From positions 1-64,000 of the forward strand of contig QEVS01000005.1 of assembly GCA_003577245.1 (NCBI GenBank): DNA of 64,000 nucleotides. Reading direction: 5' to 3'. Of this stretch, positions 50,083-58,677 are shown piece after piece (positions within the stretch are counted from its first letter, which is position 1; each line of letters begins with the position of its first letter). A model generated the notes under the pieces. That model was not told the DNA's origin. It made no database searches and worked only from the letters and a program-made list of their open reading frames with translations. The translations under genes were made by a program, and so were the position numbers. Source of the DNA: a bacterium. GTDB taxonomy: Bacteria; Chloroflexota; Dehalococcoidia; Tepidiformales; Tepidiformaceae.

Positions 50083-52563
50083 ATGCCAGCTTTTCCCCTG
50101 CCGCTCCCGGTCCGCGTAGTGCTGCTGACCGGTCTTTGCCTGCTGCTGCCCGCGGCCCGTTTGTACGCCCCCGCGCGGGCTGCCGGTCCCGATGCCGTTC
50201 TCACCGTCAACAGCCTCGAAGACACCGACCTGCCTGACTCGGTCCTTACCCTCCGCGAGGCCATTCTGATCGCCACCGGCGCCCTCACAATCGACATCTC
50301 CCCGGAGGAGCAGGCGCAGACCCAGGGCTGCACCTATAGCGGCGCCGGCAACATCACCGGCGGCTGCGGCGCCGGGAAGACCGAGCTCATCCAGTTCGCC
50401 CCCTCCCTTGGCGTGTCCCCGGTGATCGTGCTGGCGGCGCCACTCCCGGTCATCAATGACACCGCCGCGCTCACCATCAACGGCGGAGCGGTCCTCCCCA
50501 TCATCGATGCCGCCGCCGCCGGGGCCGACACCGATGGGCTGGTCATAACGTCGCCGGGGAACAACATCAGCCTGGTGACTGTCACCGGGGCGCCCCGTGA
50601 TGCCTTCAGCGTCGCCGGAAACGGAAACGTCCTCTTCGGGATTGGAGCACGTTCGAGCGGCCGCCACGGTGTCCTCATCGGTTCGGGCACAGGCAACCAG
50701 GTCCAGTATTCGAGCATTGGCGTTGCTACCAGCGCCGACACGGCCTGCACCGTGGGCAACGGTGGCAGCGGCGTCTACATCGGCGCTTCGGTGACTGCGG
50801 CCACGGTCGCCGGCAGCGTCATCGGCTGCAACGCCGGCGATGGCGTCACCATCGATGGCGCCGACGAAAACGTCCTTCACACCAACCATATCGGCCTCTC
50901 CTCGACCGGCGTTGCCCTTGCCAACGGCTACGGCGTAGCCCTCTTTGCCGCAGCCACCGGAAACCAGGTTGGCCCCGGCCCTGCTGGCGAAGCCAACGTG
51001 ATCGGCGGCAACACCAGCGCGGGCGTCTACATCGTTGGCGCCGGTACTACCGCCAACACGGTGATAGGCAACATCATTGGCCTGAAGCCCGGCGGCGAGG
51101 TGGCCGCCCCCAATGGCGGACCCGGCGTGGAGATCTCCACCGGCGCAGGCGCCAACACCGTGCGCAGCAACGTCATCTCTGGCAACGGCGCGCAGGGTGT
51201 GCTTGTCGCCGGCGTCGCCGGGACGGTCATCGCCGGCAACCGCATTGGCACCAACGGCCTCGGTTCCGCCGCTGTCCCCAACGGCGCCGAAGGCGTAACC
51301 CTCCAGTCGGGCGCCACGGGGACCACCGTGGGCGGCGCAGGCGCAGCCGACCGTAACCTCATCAGCGGCAACAAGAATGCCGGCGTCGTCATCCGCGACG
51401 CCGCCACCTCCAACAACCTCATCGAAGGCAACAACATCGGCCTGGACGCCAGCGGCGCCGTCAAGATCCCCAACGGGCAGGCGGGCGTGGCCATCTTCGA
51501 AGGTTCAGACAACCGCGTTGGCGGCGATGGCTCGCTCATCCTCCAGTTCATCTCCGGCAACACCCGCGAAGGCGTCTACATCGAATCTGCCCCCGGCACG
51601 AAGATCGGGCGGAGCACGTCCATCGGCACCGGCTTCAACACCTCCATCGCCATCGGCAATACCCGGGAGGGCGTTCTCGTCAGCGACTCGACGGGTGTGG
51701 TCGCGCGCCCCGGGATTGTGGCCGGAAACGGCCTCGCCGGCATGGCGGTTGTGGGTAGCAGCGCCTCTGGCAACACCCTTGCCCCCTACCTGAGCGGCGC
51801 CAACGGCGGGCTCCCCGTGGACCTTGGGAACGACGGCGCCACGGCCAACGACGCCGGTGACGCCGATACCGGCCCCAACGGCCTTCTCAACTATCCCACC
51901 ATCACGTCACGGACCGGCGGCATGGTGAGCGGTACTGCCTGCACCGACTGCTCTGTACTCGTCTACATCTCCTATGCCGACCCCGCCGCCTCCGGTGGCA
52001 AGGCCGAATACCTCACCCGGGTGCAGGCCGGCGGCTCCGGCGCCTGGAGCGCTACCATCCCGGCCGGAGTTCCCCTCTCCAACATCTCCGCCATGGCCTG
52101 TACAGGCGCCTGCACGCCCGGCAGCGCCACCTCTGAGCTTGCCCCCGTGACCGTCGCAGCGCAGGTCAGGACCATCGAATTCGCCGTCTCGGCCAGCACC
52201 GCCCAGGAAGGCGGCTCAGTGCAGCTACAGGTCAGGCTCACCACGTCCGATGGTCTGCCCACCGCGAGCGGCGCCACCGTGCAGTATTCGACCGTGAACG
52301 GTAGCGCCACCGGCGGCAGCGACTTCACCCACGCGGCCGGGACGCTTTCGTTCCTCGGCGGCACTGCCAGCGGCGAAACGCGCACCATCACAATCTCCAC
52401 CCTTGCCGACTCTGCCGATGACGCGGGCGAGACCTTCACCGTCACCCTCACGTCTGCCGGCAATGCCCGGCTGGGCAGTCTCAGCACCCATACGGTGACC
52501 ATCGGTCCTCCCGGCTCAGGCCTGCCCTACCGGGTCTTTGTGCCCCTCGTGGCAAGGGATTAG
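50083..52563 (+). CDS. Secreted CSLREA/right-handed beta-helix protein with Calx-beta domain
   Basis: This 826-residue exported protein begins with a signal peptide (PAFPLPLPVRVVLLTGLCLLL...) and then the CSLREA-type block LTVNSLEDTDLPDSVLTLREAI. A parallel beta-helix of Gly/Asn-rich repeats follows (VIGCNAGDGVTIDGADENV and others, residues about 140-560). A Calx-beta domain follows at about 690-810 (VQYSTVNGSATGGSDFTHAAGTL). The C-terminus YRVFVPLVARD is a tail shape common in Chloroflexota surface proteins. Adhesion or cell-surface role is likely. High Gly/Ala/Thr composition is expected for this fold. Confidence 0.87.
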   Translation: MPAFPLPLPVRVVLLTGLCLLLPAARLYAPARAAGPDAVLTVNSLEDTDLPDSVLTLREAILIATGALTIDISPEEQAQTQGCTYSGAGNITGGCGAGKTELIQFAPSLGVSPVIVLAAPLPVINDTAALTINGGAVLPIIDAAAAGADTDGLVITSPGNNISLVTVTGAPRDAFSVAGNGNVLFGIGARSSGRHGVLIGSGTGNQVQYSSIGVATSADTACTVGNGGSGVYIGASVTAATVAGSVIGCNAGDGVTIDGADENVLHTNHIGLSSTGVALANGYGVALFAAATGNQVGPGPAGEANVIGGNTSAGVYIVGAGTTANTVIGNIIGLKPGGEVAAPNGGPGVEISTGAGANTVRSNVISGNGAQGVLVAGVAGTVIAGNRIGTNGLGSAAVPNGAEGVTLQSGATGTTVGGAGAADRNLISGNKNAGVVIRDAATSNNLIEGNNIGLDASGAVKIPNGQAGVAIFEGSDNRVGGDGSLILQFISGNTREGVYIESAPGTKIGRSTSIGTGFNTSIAIGNTREGVLVSDSTGVVARPGIVAGNGLAGMAVVGSSASGNTLAPYLSGANGGLPVDLGNDGATANDAGDADTGPNGLLNYPTITSRTGGMVSGTACTDCSVLVYISYADPAASGGKAEYLTRVQAGGSGAWSATIPAGVPLSNISAMACTGACTPGSATSELAPVTVAAQVRTIEFAVSASTAQEGGSVQLQVRLTTSDGLPTASGATVQYSTVNGSATGGSDFTHAAGTLSFLGGTASGETRTITISTLADSADDAGETFTVTLTSAGNARLGSLSTHTVTIGPPGSGLPYRVFVPLVARD

Positions 52564-52620
52564 CCGGCGCAGAACCCGCTCTTCCGCGCCCTTTGCTTGC
52601 AGAAACCGGGTGGAAATCGC

Positions 52621-52649
52621 TTGACACTGAACAGTTCCGGGTCAAGCAT
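52621..52649 (+). promoter_or_regulatory. Predicted promoter of the riboswitch-controlled glycosyltransferase gene
   Basis: Consensus -35 TTGACA (52621-52626), then a weak -10 AAGCAT (52644-52649) at 17 bases. It sits just upstream of the c-di-AMP riboswitch and fits a leader start around 52657. Confidence 0.45.
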
Positions 52650-52669
52650 GCTTTCAGCGAGACGATCGC

Positions 52670-52815
52670 GCGCCTAGTCCGCTTCGGCGGAACGGGGGAA
52701 CCAGTTCCTTGGGGCGAATCCGCAAGGGCCGCGACTTCTTGGAGTCCGGCACAGTGCGGAACGGCTAACTCCGGCCGTAGCCCGGCAGCTAACCTCGGCG
52801 GCGTAGGAAGACCCC
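52670..52815 (+). ncRNA. c-di-AMP (ydaO-yuaA) riboswitch
   Basis: The leader carries the hallmark blocks of the ydaO class in order: CGGCGGAACGGGGGAACCAG (52685-52704), GGGGCGAATCCGCAAGG, then GGCCGTAGCCCGGCAGCTAA (52773-52792) followed by CCTCGGCGGCGTAGG. The two near-invariant blocks GGGGAACC and CCCGGCAGCTAACCTCG are the c-di-AMP binding parts. It lies between a predicted promoter and the ATG of a membrane glycosyltransferase. In this class ligand binding usually switches expression off. The exact 5' and 3' ends and the expression platform are approximate; the sequence after it (AGAAGGGCCTTCT, 52817-52829) can form a small hairpin. Confidence 0.85.
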
Positions 52816-52833
52816 TAGAAGGGCCTTCTGACA

Positions 52834-54588
52834 ATGGCCATTTTGGCCCGGCGAGCATCGCAGGGGGCGCTTGACGCCCAGGGGACCTTTATCCCAGGGC
52901 TGACTGCCGGCTCAGCACTCCGCGAGCGGGCCTGGAACATCATTCCTTTCGCCCTATCACTCTTCCTCATCTCCACCATCTTCTGGGGACCGTTCTACGC
53001 GCCCTGGGCTTTTGCCATCGGGACGCTGCTCTTCTTCAGCTACTGGTTCATCCGCTCCTATGGCGTGGCGATCGCCTGCCTGGTAGGCCTTCGCCGCATC
53101 CGGCGCTGGGAACGGGTTGACTGGCCCGCCCTCTACCGGAATTGGCAGGCCCGGCGCCCCGAGGCGCCCGCATGGGACTGGGCGCGGCACATGGTTATCA
53201 TCCCCAACTACAACGAGAGCGAAGAGAGCCTTTCCCGCACCCTCGATTCCCTCGCCGCCCAGCAGAACGCCTGGCAGCTCGTTGTCGTCATGGCCATGGA
53301 AGCCCGCGAAAAGGAAGCCCAGGCCAAGGCCGCCCGCCTCATCGCCGGCTATCGCGCGCGCTTCGGCGACATGTTCGCCACCTTCCACCCGGCGGGCCTT
53401 CCTGGCGAGACACCCGGCAAGGGCTCCAATGAAGCATGGGCCGCCCGCGAAGCGCGCATCTTCCTCATCGAACGCCGCCGCCAGGACATCGAGCGGTACA
53501 CCATCACCAGCTGCGATGCCGATGCCGTCTTCCACCCCCGCCATTTCGCAGCTCTCAACTACCTCTTCCTGACCAACAGCGACCGATACCGCACCTTCTG
53601 GCAGCCCACCATCTTCAACTCCAACAACATCTGGGACATTCCCGCACCGCTCCGCATCCCCGATGGCCTTTCCGGCATCAATCGCCTCTCCAACCTCGTC
53701 ATGCCCGGGAGCGTGAAGTTCCCCACCTCGTGCTACTCAGTGAGCTGGAAGATGCTCGACGAGGTCGACTACTGGGACGAAGAAGTCATCCCCGAGGACT
53801 GGCACGTCTACCTCAAATGCTGCTTCGCTCTCGGCGACAGCGTTCACGTCGAGGCGCTCTACCTGCCCCTCGGCAACGACTGCGTGCTCACCGATGGCTA
53901 CTTCAAGACCCTCAAGGCCCACTATCACCAGAGCGTGCGCCACGCCTGGGGCGCGAGCGACATCCCTTACGCCTGGCGCGCTGCCACCGGGCGGCGCTCT
54001 CCCCTCGGGCTCCGTCGACGTTTCCTGCTCGCCGGGGCTGTGACCAAGGTCCACGTCATGTGGGCAGCACAGTGGTACCTGGTGACTCTCGGCATTCTCC
54101 TCCCGGCCCGCATGGCCGGCGCCCTGAATGCCCCTCTGCCTCACTGGTGGACTAACCGCTACCAGATTCCCGGGACGGGCTGGCACCCCGAGCAGATTAT
54201 CCACCCCTCAAAGTGGTTCACGTTCGACTCCGCCGGCCTTGTGGAGCCCACCATGTGGGTCAACCTGGTGGGTGTCCTCGTTGCCCTCTGCCTCTTCCCG
54301 CTGATCGCCATGATCATCATCGAAACCCTCACCCGCCCCCGCAGGCCCCGGTACGTCAGCCGCTGGGCCGCCCTGGCCCAGTACACCATGTGGCCGCTGA
54401 TGGCCGTGATTACCTTCTTCTTCGCCAGCCTGCCCGCGCTCCATGCCCAGGCAAAGCTCGCGCGCGGCCGGGGCCTAATCTACCGTGTTGCCGAAAAAGG
54501 CAGCCGGAGGGTCGCCCTGCCCCAGCCGGTCCCGGCCTCCGAGCCGCTTCCCGCGGATGCCGTGGGCGCCCTCGGCGGCGGCTCCTAG
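52834..54588 (+). CDS. Membrane-bound family 2 glycosyltransferase, under c-di-AMP riboswitch
   Basis: This 584-residue GT2 protein has two hydrophobic segments near residues 40-80, and then the cytoplasmic catalytic domain from about residue 115 (HMVIIPNYNESEESLSRTLDSLAAQ). The DxD-type motif is SCDADAVFHPRHF. VIPEDWHVYLKCCF fits the acceptor-side ED(W) motif of processive GTs (ED then QxxRW-like downstream, HQSVRHAWG). Further segments span about 390-420 and 465-535. It could make or export a polysaccharide or modify lipid. The start is ATG 52834, 18 bases after the riboswitch; TTG 52873 is possible. A terminator follows the gene. Confidence 0.88.
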   Translation: MAILARRASQGALDAQGTFIPGLTAGSALRERAWNIIPFALSLFLISTIFWGPFYAPWAFAIGTLLFFSYWFIRSYGVAIACLVGLRRIRRWERVDWPALYRNWQARRPEAPAWDWARHMVIIPNYNESEESLSRTLDSLAAQQNAWQLVVVMAMEAREKEAQAKAARLIAGYRARFGDMFATFHPAGLPGETPGKGSNEAWAAREARIFLIERRRQDIERYTITSCDADAVFHPRHFAALNYLFLTNSDRYRTFWQPTIFNSNNIWDIPAPLRIPDGLSGINRLSNLVMPGSVKFPTSCYSVSWKMLDEVDYWDEEVIPEDWHVYLKCCFALGDSVHVEALYLPLGNDCVLTDGYFKTLKAHYHQSVRHAWGASDIPYAWRAATGRRSPLGLRRRFLLAGAVTKVHVMWAAQWYLVTLGILLPARMAGALNAPLPHWWTNRYQIPGTGWHPEQIIHPSKWFTFDSAGLVEPTMWVNLVGVLVALCLFPLIAMIIIETLTRPRRPRYVSRWAALAQYTMWPLMAVITFFFASLPALHAQAKLARGRGLIYRVAEKGSRRVALPQPVPASEPLPADAVGALGGGS

Positions 54589-54614
54589 CAGGGACCGCTC
54601 CCGCTTTCGAAAGC

Positions 54615-54649
54615 GCCGGGGCCCGCCGAACGCCGGCACGGGCCCCGGC
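54615..54649 (+). terminator. Terminator of the glycosyltransferase gene
   Basis: Perfect 11-bp stem, arms 54615-54625 and 54639-54649, with a 13-base loop and a short TTTC run after it, 26 bases past the stop. Confidence 0.65.
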
Positions 54650-54705
54650 TTTCACCCACGTGCCGTGGCCGCTATCGTGTGTCAAACCTCCGTGAGGTGT
54701 TGCAC

Positions 54706-55650
54706 GTGTCCATCATCCAGTCTGCAACCGGGCCCCTCGATACGGCGAACATGGGCTTCACGCTCATGCACGAGCATGTCCTCGTCCTGTGGCCGCCCAT
54801 GTACCAGCAGTACCCCGAGCTCTTCGACCGTGCCTCCCAGATGGAGAATGCCGTCGCCCGCCTGACAAAGGCGCGCGAAGCCGGAGTCCGCACAATGGTG
54901 GACCTCACCCCCATTGACCTGGGCCGTGACCCTGCCTTCATCGCCGAGGCCTCCCGGCGCTCGGGGATGCAGATCATCGTGGCCACCGGACTCTACTACC
55001 AGGTCCCCTTCTACTTCCATCATCGCCCCGACCAGGAGATGGTGGACCTCTTCGTGCGCGATATCACCACCGGCATTGGCCGCTCAGGCGTGCGCGCGAA
55101 CGTCATCAAGTGCGCCACCGAACCCGAGATGCATCCCATGAACGAGCGCGTGCTCCGCGCCTCGGCGAAAGCTCACCGGGCGACGGGCGTCCCCATCTGC
55201 ACGCATACCTACGCTGCCGGCCGCACTGGCCTCGACCAGATCCGCGTCTTCAAAGAAGAGGGCGTCGACCTAAGTCGCGTCGTTATCGGCCATTCCGACG
55301 ACTCCGACGACCTCTCCTACCTCGAGCAGATCGTCCAATCGGGCGCCACCTGCGGCATGGACCGGATCGGCCTGCCGGCGCCGCGCACCTCTGAACAGCG
55401 CGCCGACATGATCTCCGCCTTGATTGAGAAGGGCCATGCAGACCGGATCACCGTGTCGCACGACGCTTCTTGCCACATCGACATGATTCCCCCCGGTATC
55501 GCCGATACCGTCCTTCCCAGGTGGAACTACACCCACATCCCGCTCGACGTGATTCCGATGCTGCGCGAGCGCGGCGTAAGCGAAGCAGATATCCGCAAGC
55601 TCACGGTGGACAACCCCCGCCGTCTCTTCGAACAGAACCAGCCCTACTAG
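54706..55650 (+). CDS. Phosphotriesterase-family metallohydrolase
   Basis: This 314-residue TIM-barrel hydrolase has the complete di-metal set of the PTE family: HxH in MHEHV (His22, His24), the carbamylated Lys135 (VIKCA), His167 (CTHTYA), His196 (GHSDD) and Asp253 (SHDAS). Homologues are phosphotriesterases, PLL lactonases or acyl-sugar esterases. GTG 54706 follows GAGGTG and is preferred over the in-frame GTG 54679. It is monocistronic. Confidence 0.88.
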   Translation: MSIIQSATGPLDTANMGFTLMHEHVLVLWPPMYQQYPELFDRASQMENAVARLTKAREAGVRTMVDLTPIDLGRDPAFIAEASRRSGMQIIVATGLYYQVPFYFHHRPDQEMVDLFVRDITTGIGRSGVRANVIKCATEPEMHPMNERVLRASAKAHRATGVPICTHTYAAGRTGLDQIRVFKEEGVDLSRVVIGHSDDSDDLSYLEQIVQSGATCGMDRIGLPAPRTSEQRADMISALIEKGHADRITVSHDASCHIDMIPPGIADTVLPRWNYTHIPLDVIPMLRERGVSEADIRKLTVDNPRRLFEQNQPY

Positions 55651-55674
55651 ATCTGCCGGGCGCTCGCCGGTGGC

Positions 55675-56448
55675 CTACTTCCTCGCCCACATCAGGATTC
55701 GTTTGAACGGGTAGAAGTACGGCTCTGCCTCGCTCAACAGTGGCAGAAGACGCTCTCTGTAGCGTGCCAGGTAGGCTTCGAATAGCGCCGGCGATAGCCT
55801 CTTCTCGTAGTCCGTCAGCAGGGTGCCTCGCGTCCATTCAATGACCTCCGTTCGCGATGGCAGGTGGTGCACATACACCTGCAGGCGCACCGACTGCTCC
55901 CTGAAGCCGAGCTCGTCGAGCGTCTCCGCGTACCATTCGGGCTCCTCCACGGGAACTCCCCGCTCGTACCCTCCCATGGCGCTCGCAAAGGGCTCCTCGC
56001 GCGCCACCTCATCGGCAATCGTGTGAGATGGGTGGCCGTGATTCGCCGGGACCTGCACCGCCAGCTGACCCCCGGTCTTCAGCATCCCGGCAAGCCGCGC
56101 AAAGAGCTCCCTGTGCCCCCTGATCCAGTGAAGCGCTGCATTCGAAAAGACCACATCCAGCGGCTCCCTGGGCTCGAACGTCGCAATGCCGGCCAGTTCG
56201 AAGCGGATGCCGCCGCCCGCATAGGGCGCGCTGCGTGCCAGCATCGTCTCCGAGTTGTCGATCCCCACCGTCCCGGCAGCCCCGGTGTGCCGGTGCAACG
56301 CCGTGGTGAGCTCTCCCGTTCCGCAGCCCAGGTCGGCCACCTGCCCCCCGGGGCACGGCGCTACCATTGCCAGCAGGTCAAAGAAGGGTTTGCTGCGCTC
56401 GGCACGGAAGCGCTGGTACTGGTCCGGGTTCCAGGCGCCCTCGGTCAC
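55675..56448 (-). CDS. tam: Trans-aconitate 2-methyltransferase-like SAM methyltransferase
   Basis: This 257-residue methyltransferase has WNPDQYQRFRAERSKPFFDLLAMV at the start, SAM motif VADLGCGTGELTTAL and GIDNSETML. DVVFSNAALHWIRGHRELFARL and the C-terminal substrate-side region closely follow Tam. Tam methylates trans-aconitate, an inhibitor formed spontaneously from cis-aconitate. It overlaps the GNAT gene by 4 bases (ATGA type) and belongs to the minus-strand operon starting at 58393. Confidence 0.85.
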   Translation of the reverse strand: MTEGAWNPDQYQRFRAERSKPFFDLLAMVAPCPGGQVADLGCGTGELTTALHRHTGAAGTVGIDNSETMLARSAPYAGGGIRFELAGIATFEPREPLDVVFSNAALHWIRGHRELFARLAGMLKTGGQLAVQVPANHGHPSHTIADEVAREEPFASAMGGYERGVPVEEPEWYAETLDELGFREQSVRLQVYVHHLPSRTEVIEWTRGTLLTDYEKRLSPALFEAYLARYRERLLPLLSEAEPYFYPFKRILMWARK

Positions 56449-56996
56449 TTCACCCCCCCCGCGGCGTTGAGGCCAAGCCCCATCACGTAGAAGGGCGCTC
56501 CCCGGGGTGCGAAGCGCATCGTGGTCAGGATCTCGAATCCCAGGCGGCCGTAGAGAACGTGGGCACGGCTATCCGCGCGCGTGCTCAGCACGGCCGTTGA
56601 CTCTGGACGCCCGTCGAGAAGCTCCCGTATGAGCGAGGCCCCAACTCCCCGCCCCTGGTGCTCCGGGGCTACCGCAACCTCGACCACCTCGTACGAATCT
56701 GAAAGCCAGCGATTCGCCGCCGCGCGCGAGAGAGCCGCGGCCACCGTGTCGTGCCACCACTGTCCCGGCAGCCCGTGGTAGCCGTAGGCCATCCCCAACA
56801 CGCACCCTTCACCCTCGACAGCACAGAAGGCCCTGTAGCCTTCTCGCAGACAATGGACCTCCACCATCCGCGAGCGTATTTCGTCGCCGCGGCCCGGGTC
56901 GCTGTAGGGTGGCTGCGCAAACGCACGCGAGTAGACGTCAATGGCCCCCTCAAAGAGGGGGCCATCGGTCGCGAGCCGCTCGATTCTCCAGCTCAT
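56445..56996 (-). CDS. GNAT family N-acetyltransferase
   Basis: This 183-residue GNAT protein has the acetyl-CoA motif EVAVAPEHQGRGVGASLIRELLDG (motif A, with the Q/RxxGxG/A loop) and the motif B helix near VLYGRLGFEILTT. The substrate cannot be deduced. It starts with ATG, overlapping the stop of the AAA ATPase gene by 4 bases (ATGA). Confidence 0.85.
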   Translation of the reverse strand: MSWRIERLATDGPLFEGAIDVYSRAFAQPPYSDPGRGDEIRSRMVEVHCLREGYRAFCAVEGEGCVLGMAYGYHGLPGQWWHDTVAAALSRAAANRWLSDSYEVVEVAVAPEHQGRGVGASLIRELLDGRPESTAVLSTRADSRAHVLYGRLGFEILTTMRFAPRGAPFYVMGLGLNAAGGVK

Positions 56997-58393
56997 CCCC
57001 GGTACTGGACCCTGCCGCCCACGCGGTCCTTGTTCAGCCGCTTGTTCAGGTGCAGACCCTCCAGGATGAACTCCACCGCGGCGGCCGTTTCTGGCGCCGG
57101 TGCACCCGGTGCAACCTTCTGCACCGCCGCGGCGAGCCCGTCAATCTGCTGGGCCAGCCTCGTGTACTGATCGCTGGCCACGCCTTCGCCCACTTCCACC
57201 GCCGTCCCGGCCTTGAACCGGGCCACTACGGGCTCCAGCTCCCCCAGGTTGTAGTGGCGGTTGAACACAGCCACCACAGCGTTCTGGATCAGCTTCTCGA
57301 TGATCTGTTCCTCGCGCCCTTCCTCCACGGTTTCGAACTCCACCTTCCCCGTGAGCGTGGGCACGATGTACGGCAGGTCGCTCACGCGGGGGACAATCAC
57401 CTCTTCGCTGGTGAGGATAGAGCGGCGCAGGGCGTTCGCGAGCAGGCTTTCGTAGTTGGCGATGCTGGCCCTCACGCTCACCCCCGAACGCTGATTCACA
57501 TCCGGGCTCCGCCGCGCGAGGCGGCTCACCTCCGCGATGACCTCCTTCATGTACGCCGGGACAACCACGTTGAAGTCGGCCGGGACCGGGTGGTGCTCGG
57601 CGTCCATGATGCCGATCTCATGCTCGATCTTGATCGGATAGTGGGTACGAATCTGCGCCCCGTAGCGGTCCTTGAGCGGCGTGATGATCCGCCCGCGATT
57701 GGTGTAGTCCTCAGGGTTTGCGCTCGCCACAACCACCACATCCAGGGGCAGCCTGATGCGATACCCCCGGATCTGCACATCCCGCTCCTCAAGGATGTTC
57801 AGCAAGCCCACCTGGATCCGTTCCGCCAGGTCGGGCAGCTCGTTGATGCAGAAGATCCCCCGGTTTGTCCGCGGAATCAGGCCGTAGTGAATGGTGAGCT
57901 CGTCCGAAAGGTACTTGCCCTCCGCCACCTTTATCGGGTCCACCTCACCGATCAGGTCCGCGATTGTGATGTCCGGCGTTGCAAGTTTCTCCCCGTACCG
58001 CTGGTCGCGCGTGAGCCAATCGAGCTCCGCATCGTCGCCCTGGGCCGCGATGATGTCCCGCCCGGCCCGCGTAATCGGTGCGAACGGGTTCTCCGGGATT
58101 TCGCAGCCCCTGAGCACGGGCGTCGCCTCGTCCAGCAACGAGGTCAGCGAGCGGATAATCCGCGACTTCGCCTGTCCCCGCTCCCCGAGGAAGATGACGT
58201 CCTGCCCCGCCAGGATGGCGTTGACGATGTGGGGCGCGACCGTCTCCTCGTATCCGAAGATCCCGGGGAAGAGCTCCTCCCCGCGGCGCATCTTCTCGAT
58301 GAGGTTCTTCCTCATCTCCTCACGCACGGGAAGAACCCTGTAGCCCGATGCCTTCAGTTCGCCGACAGTGCGCGGCCGTTCAAGGGTTGTCAC
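56993..58393 (-). CDS. MoxR/BchI-like AAA+ ATPase (magnesium-chelatase ChlI type)
   Basis: This 466-residue AAA+ ATPase of the MoxR/magnesium-chelatase ChlI group has Walker A GERGQAKS (70-77), Walker B GIFCINELPDL (179-189), and the sensor-1 Asn in VVVASANPEDYTNRGRI. A C-terminal helical region follows. Such ATPases remodel or insert metal cofactors with a von Willebrand partner, which is not present nearby. GTG 58393 is supported by the promoter that overlaps the upstream ATG 58498 and by GGAGAGG before the GTG. Confidence 0.87.
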   Translation of the reverse strand: MTTLERPRTVGELKASGYRVLPVREEMRKNLIEKMRRGEELFPGIFGYEETVAPHIVNAILAGQDVIFLGERGQAKSRIIRSLTSLLDEATPVLRGCEIPENPFAPITRAGRDIIAAQGDDAELDWLTRDQRYGEKLATPDITIADLIGEVDPIKVAEGKYLSDELTIHYGLIPRTNRGIFCINELPDLAERIQVGLLNILEERDVQIRGYRIRLPLDVVVVASANPEDYTNRGRIITPLKDRYGAQIRTHYPIKIEHEIGIMDAEHHPVPADFNVVVPAYMKEVIAEVSRLARRSPDVNQRSGVSVRASIANYESLLANALRRSILTSEEVIVPRVSDLPYIVPTLTGKVEFETVEEGREEQIIEKLIQNAVVAVFNRHYNLGELEPVVARFKAGTAVEVGEGVASDQYTRLAQQIDGLAAAVQKVAPGAPAPETAAAVEFILEGLHLNKRLNKDRVGGRVQYRG

Positions 58394-58493
58394 TACCTGC
58401 CACCTCTCCACCAGCCACTCCCCTGGGGAGAGCGGGGGTCGTCTCGGTTGATCCCGGCCGATGACGATTCGCTTTCGCCCGGCCCGTCTCTCG

Positions 58494-58521
58494 ATCATAG
58501 GGTGCCCGGTAGGCGTGTCAA
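58494..58521 (-). promoter_or_regulatory. Strong promoter of the AAA-GNAT-Tam operon
   Basis: On the minus strand TTGACA (58521-58516) and TATGAT (58499-58494) are 16 bases apart. The in-frame ATG 58498 lies inside the -10 element and cannot be transcribed from this promoter, which fixes the start of the ATPase gene downstream. Confidence 0.65.
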
Positions 58522-58677
58522 CCGAAGGCCCCGCCCCCGCGTGGCGCCCTCCGGGGCGCCCGGGAACCCGCTCTCCTTTCACCGCCGCCCCCGGTCCCGT
58601 AGGGAATCTGCCCGATGCTTGTTCCCGCGGCCTCTGCCGATACCTGCTGTGGACACCACCACAGGAGCGCCGCCACC

